Below, one piece after another: positions 40,599 to 45,320 of a stretch of 45,320 nucleotides of DNA. Under the pieces are notes generated by a model. It ran no database searches. It was given only the letters and a program-made list of their open reading frames with translations, and was not told the origin of the DNA. A program made the position numbers and the translations under genes. Source of the DNA: Thermoplasmatales archaeon (GTDB lineage Archaea; Thermoplasmatota; E2; DHVEG-1). Every line of letters begins with the position of its first letter. The first letter of the stretch is position 1. The DNA lies in assembly GCA_020350825.1 (NCBI GenBank), contig CP070724.1:913322-958641 (forward strand), written 5' to 3'.

Positions 40599-42245
40599 TT
40601 AAAACTCTAGCAGATGCCTAAATATTTGGAACAGATTTGGGTGTTGTTCTAGAAATCTTAGGAATAACAGGTTTATATGAAAAGATTTGTTTTTAGGGAT
40701 ACTTACCTTAAGTGTTGCCCAGTCGCTTTTAGCACCATATTCATCCTTAGCTTTTACTCTAACATTGTATCTCCCATCTTTATCCCAGGTGTTTTCTATA
40801 GTTACTTCCTCTCCAGATGCATAAGGTCCAATCCATCCTTCCCACCATCCCTCCCAGTATGTATCTCCCCATACAAGGTAATAGTAAACATCGTCTCCAT
40901 CTGGATCTGAAGCATAAAAAGTGTAATTATATGCTGTACTACTTCTTCCTCTCCTAGGCCCTCTTAGAGTCGGTTTATTTGGTGGGTCATTAGATTCATC
41001 AATATATACCCATGTTGTATCAGCCCCTGTGATATCTTCGTTATCAATAACAGTCAAAGTCACTGGATATATCCCTTTGATGTTATAGGTGTGAGTTGTG
41101 TTTTCTCCAGATCCATTGTTTCCATCGCCGAAATCCCAATGATAACTAGAAATATTTCCTTCATGATCAAAACTATTGCTGCCATCGAATGTTATTACTT
41201 GTCCAACATCTCCAGAATATGGGCCATCTGCTTCTGCAACAGGCACCCAATTATTAACGCTCTCAGAGGTGTAATTAACCCAATCTATTGTAGAGTTATC
41301 AATGTTTAAACTCCCATATTCTATGTTAAAGAATCCATCATATCCCCATTCTGTGCTAAAGCTGTTTTTGACAATCCAATAGCCCCCGTTTCCGATTGAC
41401 GGATTATCTTTCCATCCGACAATGACGACTTGATGATTTATACCATCTACTGGTCCTAGATAAGGATAATAATCATCAGGGTTGTTATGTTCCCAACCCC
41501 ATTCCTCAAGATTATTTTCACCATGTAAATAATAGGTAAGTAACATGCAGGTGGAAACTGGACCTGTCTTCATCACCTGGGTTTTAATAGCCTCTATATC
41601 CTCAGGGCTTCCATCTGTATCCCAATATCCATAATCCGAAATTGGGATTAGTTTATCTTCCCAGTCAGGACATTTATCAGAGCAGGGAATGGTATCGTCA
41701 GCTTGATAAGGCATACAAGATTCAGGGATAATACCATTAAAATTATTCCCAGAAGATGTATTTCTCTTTATATAATAAAAAGCTCTATAAGCCCAGCCAC
41801 CATTGCAGCTTCCAGCTGCTGGCAAACATGAAAGTACATATTGCTCAGAAAGAAACGGATTTAATCTTGCGCATCCCTCTCTAATATTTATAATACTTTC
41901 AAGTGCACCCATTCCCGCGAAAACCCAACAACTACCACAATTACCCTGATCTTTTGCAGGCGTAGTCCAATCCTCACCCATATAATCTAACCAACTGAAA
42001 TAATCAGGTGTGGCTACAACCGTTGGTTTCGAAGAGGTATCTTTTAAATCTAAAGTTTCATTCGGTTCAGTCATTAAATTATATCCTGGACCAATTACGT
42101 TATCTGAATCACATCTACAATCATCGTCGCCAGTGATTTTTTTCCAAATTTGACCTCTATCTTCTTTAATAATCCCAACTACTGGTAAAATAGTGCTTCC
42201 TATCAATAGCATAAAAAAGCAGATTCCGATTATTTTCCTTTTCAA
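40599..42245 (-). CDS. Secreted papain-like (C1A) cysteine peptidase with PKD domains and PKNK tail
   Basis: 548 residues. Signal peptide (IIGICFFMLLIGSTILPVVG); a C1A domain about 80-320 with the oxyanion glutamine and nucleophile in KDQGNCGSCWVFAG (Q100, C106), the catalytic histidine in GINHQVVIVGW (H271) and asparagine in WIVKNSFSTEWGYDGFF (N294); a PKD domain about 333-413 (YHWDFGDGNNG); a PKD-like domain about 418-517; and a tail beginning PKNK and ending FRHLLEF. The prodomain is short, so processing may differ from plant-type papains. TTG start with GGGAGG 8 bases upstream. A broken PGGG module flanks the gene on each side. Confidence 0.9.
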   Translation of the reverse strand: MKRKIIGICFFMLLIGSTILPVVGIIKEDRGQIWKKITGDDDCRCDSDNVIGPGYNLMTEPNETLDLKDTSSKPTVVATPDYFSWLDYMGEDWTTPAKDQGNCGSCWVFAGMGALESIINIREGCARLNPFLSEQYVLSCLPAAGSCNGGWAYRAFYYIKRNTSSGNNFNGIIPESCMPYQADDTIPCSDKCPDWEDKLIPISDYGYWDTDGSPEDIEAIKTQVMKTGPVSTCMLLTYYLHGENNLEEWGWEHNNPDDYYPYLGPVDGINHQVVIVGWKDNPSIGNGGYWIVKNSFSTEWGYDGFFNIEYGSLNIDNSTIDWVNYTSESVNNWVPVAEADGPYSGDVGQVITFDGSNSFDHEGNISSYHWDFGDGNNGSGENTTHTYNIKGIYPVTLTVIDNEDITGADTTWVYIDESNDPPNKPTLRGPRRGRSSTAYNYTFYASDPDGDDVYYYLVWGDTYWEGWWEGWIGPYASGEEVTIENTWDKDGRYNVRVKAKDEYGAKSDWATLKVSIPKNKSFHINLLFLRFLEQHPNLFQIFRHLLEF

Positions 42246-42554
42246 TTTTTAGTCCTCCCTTATCTATAAATTCTAATCCACCCGCATAATTTAAATGTTT
42301 TGTATAAAATAAAAACAGAAACATCTGTAACAAAATCATTGTTTCTCTACTGATCTCATTTCAACAATATTTTGGAAGAAGGGAGAACAATCGGGAGAAT
42401 ATATGAAGATATTTATAGACTTGAAAACCCCTTCCTCCATTCCAACACGTATTAGTATGCATAAAGATTATTTAAATAACGATGTAATTTTGTTCTACAA
42501 TAAATCTATAAGAAAAAAAAGAGAAGGGAGAAAAACTCTATTTTTATAGTTGTA
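42246..42554. other. 309-base gap upstream of the C1A peptidase
   Basis: Holds the C1A promoter (minus-strand AACATTTAAATTATG, about 42280-42294), and ACATCTGTAA at 42321-42330, shared with two other upstream regions. A 48-codon plus-strand frame (42403-42549) with GGGAG before its ATG is visible, but its low-complexity basic end suggests it is not a gene. Confidence 0.45.
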
Positions 42555-42890
42555 TTAAACTCCACCGCTAGGATTAACGTATATAAAGAACAATAGTACA
42601 AATCCACTTTGTTCTCTTACATCTGAACTTTCTGGTACCTCTGCTGTAACTGTTACCACTGTTGGTCCAAATCCAATACTATAACCATCGTTCCAACCTT
42701 GCCAACGCACCCTTTCAAAATTTATTTTTTGTATTTTTAGTGCTATTCCAATGAATTGTCTTCTGCTTAGATTTGATTCTCTTAGAAAAACCTCGGTCAC
42801 AACATGCCATTCTTTAGGCATTCGAACTGTCCAATTAGGGTAATTTGCCTCGTATTTTTCACGACTAGGTGGCTTGCCTTTTTTCTCCAT
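42555..42890 (-). pseudogene. Fusion of a small element-type protein with a broken PGGG module
   Basis: An intact 111-codon frame with two unrelated parts. Residues 1 to about 71 (KYEANYPNWTVRMPKEWH, FLRESNLSRRQFIGIALK, RVRWQGWNDGY) look like a small DNA-associated protein of the kind carried by archaeal integrated elements; I have no family name. From about residue 72 it becomes SIGFGPTVVTVTAEVPESSD and ends GFVLLFFIYVNPSGGV, the last third of the C-terminal module with one residue added. There is no signal peptide, so the tail cannot work as it does in the secreted proteins. GGAG lies 9 bases before the ATG. A fusion by deletion or insertion is likely. Confidence 0.6.
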
Positions 42891-43078
42891 CAGTAACAAC
42901 TCCATATATTCCAGCGTCCTGCACGGTGGCGGTGGTAGTGTAAAAATACACGTGGTAATCTACAAGGGTATGCCATATTATAACCTATAGGGTGTCCCAT
43001 AGGGTCTCCTATCTGGTAGAGCCATATGGTAATCCTCGCGTAATCTAACAAAAAATATTGCTTCATTTCATTATTCAT
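42890..43078 (-). CDS. Doubtful 62-residue frame overlapping the next start (TGATG)
   Basis: The frame begins MNNEMKQYFLLDYARITIWL and its TGA overlaps the ATG of the fusion gene as TGATG, which would suit coupling. The remainder (GHPIGYNMAYP, HYHRHRAGRWN) looks unlike a normal protein and is partly produced by a 12-base tandem repeat. It may be a decayed gene of the same element. Confidence 0.25.
   Translation of the reverse strand: MNNEMKQYFLLDYARITIWLYQIGDPMGHPIGYNMAYPCRLPRVFLHYHRHRAGRWNIWSCY
42984..43019. repeat. Three 12-base tandem repeats, imperfect
   Basis: Units CCTATAGGGTGT, CCCATAGGGTCT and CCTATCTGGTAG follow each other without gaps. In one minus-strand phase they give a four-residue pattern of the RPYG / TPYR kind, in frames broken by stops, so they may be the relic of a repetitive protein. 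Confidence 0.5.
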
Positions 43079-43086
43079 AATTTCAA

Positions 43087-43296
43087 CTACTCTTTTATTT
43101 CCCTTAAAAAAAATTGGCCATCGTGGTTGAAAACACCAACACGCTTTCCCTAAACCGCATTGAGTTGTGTGTCCGGAAAAGCATGCCTGGGTAGTTCGAC
43201 TTCCTGGACGACAATGAACATAAGCTTTACAAGATCCTCCTTGGGTTTTATCTCAGAGAGGTTACCAACGACCTCGCAATTTCGTTTAAGTTGCAT
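43087..43296 (-). pseudogene. Small archaeal gene interrupted by an amber codon
   Basis: From the ATG at 43294-43296 the frame reads MQLKRNCEVVGNLSEIKP, then LMFIVVQEVELPRHAFPDTQ and LNAV, then TAG at 43150-43152, then GKRVGVFNHDGQFFLREIKE and a stop. The second half, a GKRVG-FN-DG-F-LREI pattern, reads like the normal end of a small archaeal beta-barrel protein, so the TAG falls inside a formerly intact gene. TAG is used as a real stop elsewhere in the window (hypC, argF), so pyrrolysine is unlikely. GC content is higher than that of its neighbours, suggesting transfer. Confidence 0.6.
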
Positions 43297-43320
43297 GTGG
43301 ATACTGGTAAAAGTAGCGCT

Positions 43321-43410
43321 GGGGAAGGGATTTCATCCCGTTTTTACCGGTAAAAATTCCTAGAGCTCTCCTTAAAACAAAAACATTGTTTTGACTATGT
43401 CCGAATCGGG
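43321..43410. repeat. Repeat copy A with a perfect 16-base palindrome
   Basis: Aligns without gaps over its first half with copy B, offset 185 bases. Both begin GGGGA and share CCGGTAAAAATTC and TCTCCT. The core TTTTTACCGGTAAAAA at 43341-43356 is a perfect palindrome. It lies just upstream of the amber-interrupted gene and overlaps no gene. Confidence 0.6.
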
Positions 43411-43505
43411 ATACGAGCGGCCAAATGACGTCACATTTTAATGTTTTATATCTGTTAAAGATTGTGATTTTTAAAATTCTTCGAATCGACCTAAATTAAT
43501 TTATA

Positions 43506-43595
43506 GGGGACGAGATTTGAACTCTATTTTGCCGGTAAAAATTCAAAGATTTCTCCTAAACCAAGAATATAGTTACATCTGGATTCGAATCCTTA
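43506..43595. repeat. Repeat copy B with an imperfect palindrome
   Basis: Second copy, about two thirds identical to copy A by hand count in the first 55 bases. Its core TTTTGCCGGTAAAA at 43527-43540 keeps the palindrome apart from one base pair. A second palindrome GGATTCGAATCC lies at its end (43581-43592). Confidence 0.55.
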
Positions 43596-43641
43596 TTTGT
43601 GACCATTTTTCATTTTTTCTATCTGTTGAGTCAAAATTTAA

Positions 43642-44808
43642 TTATGAGGTTTTCAAATATTGTTTTTTTCTACTTTTATATCCTCTGAAGAAAGGCACTT
43701 TATTAAATTGCGGAAAAATTGCTTGTTTTATCCTAAGCTTTTCATCGCTCTGAACTCTTCTAAAATTATCATGATCTCGGCTGGTAAGTAATGTTACTGC
43801 ATCTCCATTTTTTCCGGCTCTTGCCGTGCGACCTATTCGATGAATATATTCTTTAGGGGTTTTAGGCACATCATAATTGTACACATGTGAAACGTCTTTT
43901 ATATCAAGACCTCTTGCAGCTACATCAGTTGCAACAAGCACATCTGTTTTTTGTCTTTTTAAGCTGTCCAGTGATTTCAATCTTTTGTTTTGATTCATTC
44001 CACCATGTATCTCAGAAGCATTTATTCCTTGTCTCCGGAGATTTTTTGCGACATTATCTGTTTCTATTCTGGTCGCACAAAATACAATTGCAAGACCTGA
44101 TGTTGAATTTTTAAGTAAATATACGAGAAGAGAAAACTTGTCATTATGGTGATATATATCATAATATTTTTGATTTAATTTATCCGTATCTACCAATGGT
44201 TTTGTTCTAAACATCAATGGATTTTTTAGATGTTTTCTTGCCATCTTGTAAATATCTTCTGATATAGTAGCACTAAACATTAGAGTTTGCCTATATCTTG
44301 GAACATTAAATATGATTTTTTCAACATCCTCAATGAAACCCATTTCAAGCATCTTATCAATCTCATCAAGAACTAAGAATCTAACATTTTTTAAATCTAT
44401 AGTCTTCCTATATATGTGATCTAACAGTCTTCCAGGTGTTGCAACAACTATATGAGAATCAGATATATTTTTAATCTGGGGTCCGATGTTTACCCCTCCA
44501 TATACACTCGTTGCTTTAATCCCGAGGCTTTTCCCAAAATCTTGGAAAACATCAGTCACCTGGATACATAATTCTCTAGTTGGAGTTAACACAAGCACCT
44601 GTAGATCCTTATTTCTGTCAATTATGTCTAAAATGGGTAAACAAAAAGCAAGTGTTTTGCCAGAGCCGGTTTCTGCTTGACCGACTACATCTTTCCCATC
44701 AAGTATTTCAGGTATACATTTATCTTGAATTGAAGTCAAATCTTTAAATCCAAATTCTTCAATTTTTCTATGTAATTTCAAATTTATATTTAGTTTTTCA
44801 AAATTCAT
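43642..44808 (-). CDS. DEAD-box RNA helicase with a DEID motif II
   Basis: ATP-dependent RNA helicase for RNA remodelling in ribosome assembly or cold growth. Motifs over 388 residues: Q motif region FGFKDLTSIQ, I AETGSGKT, Ia PTRELCIQ, Ib TPGRLLD, II VLDEIDKML, III SAT, IV IVFCATR, V ATDVAARGLDI and VI HRIGRTARAG. Motif II is DEID instead of DEAD, and the usual PTPIQ of the Q motif is LTSIQ. The C-terminus is short and basic (RGYKSRKKQYLK), so RNA contacts are likely there. GGTGA lies before the ATG; the Cys-rich protein is encoded 40 bases upstream on the same strand. Confidence 0.94.
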   Translation of the reverse strand: MNFEKLNINLKLHRKIEEFGFKDLTSIQDKCIPEILDGKDVVGQAETGSGKTLAFCLPILDIIDRNKDLQVLVLTPTRELCIQVTDVFQDFGKSLGIKATSVYGGVNIGPQIKNISDSHIVVATPGRLLDHIYRKTIDLKNVRFLVLDEIDKMLEMGFIEDVEKIIFNVPRYRQTLMFSATISEDIYKMARKHLKNPLMFRTKPLVDTDKLNQKYYDIYHHNDKFSLLVYLLKNSTSGLAIVFCATRIETDNVAKNLRRQGINASEIHGGMNQNKRLKSLDSLKRQKTDVLVATDVAARGLDIKDVSHVYNYDVPKTPKEYIHRIGRTARAGKNGDAVTLLTSRDHDNFRRVQSDEKLRIKQAIFPQFNKVPFFRGYKSRKKQYLKTS

Positions 44809-44847
44809 TTAATTTCACCAATTTTAATTTTTTTATAAAAATAAACA

Positions 44848-45024
44848 TCAAAATGCATGTTTACAATTTTCACAATTGTTTTGATTATTAGAATTTACTT
44901 TTGAACTAAATTGAGAGCAAACCTCATGTTCGAATACTGGCCGATTTAGAGCTTTGCATCTAATCACTTTTTTTTGTTTTTTATTTTCATTATTACGTGT
45001 TCTTCTATTTCTATTTTGATTCAT
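44848..45024 (-). CDS. Small Cys-rich, zinc-binding-type protein ahead of the helicase gene
   Basis: 58 residues: a very basic Asn/Arg/Lys-rich N-terminus (NRNRRTRNNENKKQKK), then four cysteines in IRCKALNRPVFEHEVCSQF and NNCENCKHAF, a pattern that would hold one zinc. AGGTGA lies 7 bases before the ATG. It stands 40 bases ahead of the DEAD-box gene, so the two are probably one transcript; an RNA-binding cofactor role is plausible but inferred. Confidence 0.65.
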   Translation of the reverse strand: MNQNRNRRTRNNENKKQKKVIRCKALNRPVFEHEVCSQFSSKVNSNNQNNCENCKHAF

Positions 45025-45320
45025 GTCTACTTCACCTTAGTTATATTTGGGGCTATTTCGTCTGAAAAAAAATAAAAAAATCAAATCCATTTTAAACATT
45101 GGAAATGGATACTCAAGTTTCTATTTCGTTCTGATACTATATCAGTTTATATCACTTATATAGTTTTGTATTACATTATTTGCTATTCTTGATTCTATTT
45201 ATCACGATTATAAAATGTTTGATAACATCACGGCTGTATAGAACATGTTGGTTTAAGAGTTAATGCCCCATCAAGATTCGATCTATTGTTTTGGACCTAT
45301 TTTAAACATGTGTGCCAAAT

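Larger units (their letters stand above)
43297..43641. other. 345-base gap with two diverged repeats
   Basis: No coding frame is convincing. The gap holds the paired repeats at 43321-43410 and 43506-43595, and AT-rich sequence between and after them up to the end of the helicase gene. Confidence 0.6.

Noticed and set aside
42403..42549. 48-codon plus-strand frame with GGGAG before its ATG
   Set aside because: Low-complexity basic end and overlap with the 3' end of the convergent fusion gene; no recognisable features.
43150..43152. Pyrrolysine read-through at the internal TAG
   Set aside because: TAG serves as an ordinary stop in hypC and argF here, and no pyl genes or stem-loop are seen.
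43114..43353. Plus-strand frame with one TAG, reading FDFLDDNEHKLYKILLGF
   Set aside because: It shares codon boundaries with the minus-strand pseudogene and is its mirror; the minus-strand reading has a natural start and a convincing C-terminus.
43504..43530. tRNA 3'-end-like sequence on the minus strand (GAGTTCAAATCTC)
   Set aside because: The T-loop looks right, but only three stem pairs form and no anticodon or D-arm exists upstream, so it is neither a tRNA nor a supported attachment site.
1..45320. CRISPR arrays, transposase genes, prophage structural genes and rRNA genes
   Set aside because: I looked for regularly spaced repeats, transposase motifs and rRNA sequences on both strands and saw none.

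Overview
This 45.3 kb window is archaeal chromosome. It carries transcription factor B, fibrillarin, FEN1, the archaeal purine enzyme PurP, a geranylgeranyl-type prenyl synthase, a UbiA-family ether-lipid prenyltransferase and several leaderless-looking starts behind TATA boxes. Together with AT-rich DNA and many secreted PKD-domain cysteine peptidases, this suggests a protein-degrading heterotroph of the Thermoplasmatota, possibly the Marine Benthic Group D / Thermoprofundales lineage. The lineage is inferred from gene content only; there is no rRNA gene here.

Bases 1-25,250 are mostly housekeeping, mainly on the minus strand. In order they hold: a FIST-domain sensor with a roadblock-like protein and a truncated downstream gene; glycine cleavage GcvT-GcvH; fibrillarin; a prenyl diphosphate synthase; TFB-RlmE; an M18 aminopeptidase; a membrane-anchored PKD protein; an IscU scaffold; HypC-HypD; a ZIP transporter; a family-4 uracil-DNA glycosylase; PurQ plus a NUDIX hydrolase; a four-gene lipid/prenol operon (dehydrogenase, UbiA, phytol-kinase-like, thymidylate-kinase-like); LemA-HtpX; an LsrF-like aldolase; a PepD dipeptidase; and tRNA-Gly(CCC). 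Several small proteins lie between them.

Bases 25,360-34,520 are a secreted-protein island on the minus strand. Two gingipain-like (C25) peptidases flank a protein with the full active-site signature of the Porphyromonas-type peptidylarginine deiminase. A secreted beta-propeller-like protein lies upstream of them. Three of the four end in the same Ig-like C-terminal module with a GFVLLF...PGGG-type tail. The deiminase ends instead in a short PKNK...LLxF tail, which also ends the papain-like peptidase at 40.6-42.2 kb.

Bases 34,790-40,490 return to housekeeping: FEN1, ornithine carbamoyltransferase, PurP, endonuclease III and two winged-helix proteins. From 40,180 to 43,600 there is a decayed accessory zone: two broken copies of the PGGG module on either side of the papain-like peptidase, one fused to an unrelated small protein; a small gene interrupted by an amber codon; and a pair of diverged repeats with a palindromic core. 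The window ends with a DEAD-box helicase and a Cys-rich small protein.

The genes fit one lifestyle. Exported peptidases and the deiminase act on outside protein, M18 and PepD finish peptides inside the cell, GcvT/GcvH handle glycine, and ornithine carbamoyltransferase could in principle use citrulline. The strongest candidates for an undescribed system are the archaeal gingipain plus deiminase pairing and the two interchangeable C-terminal modules on secreted proteins.
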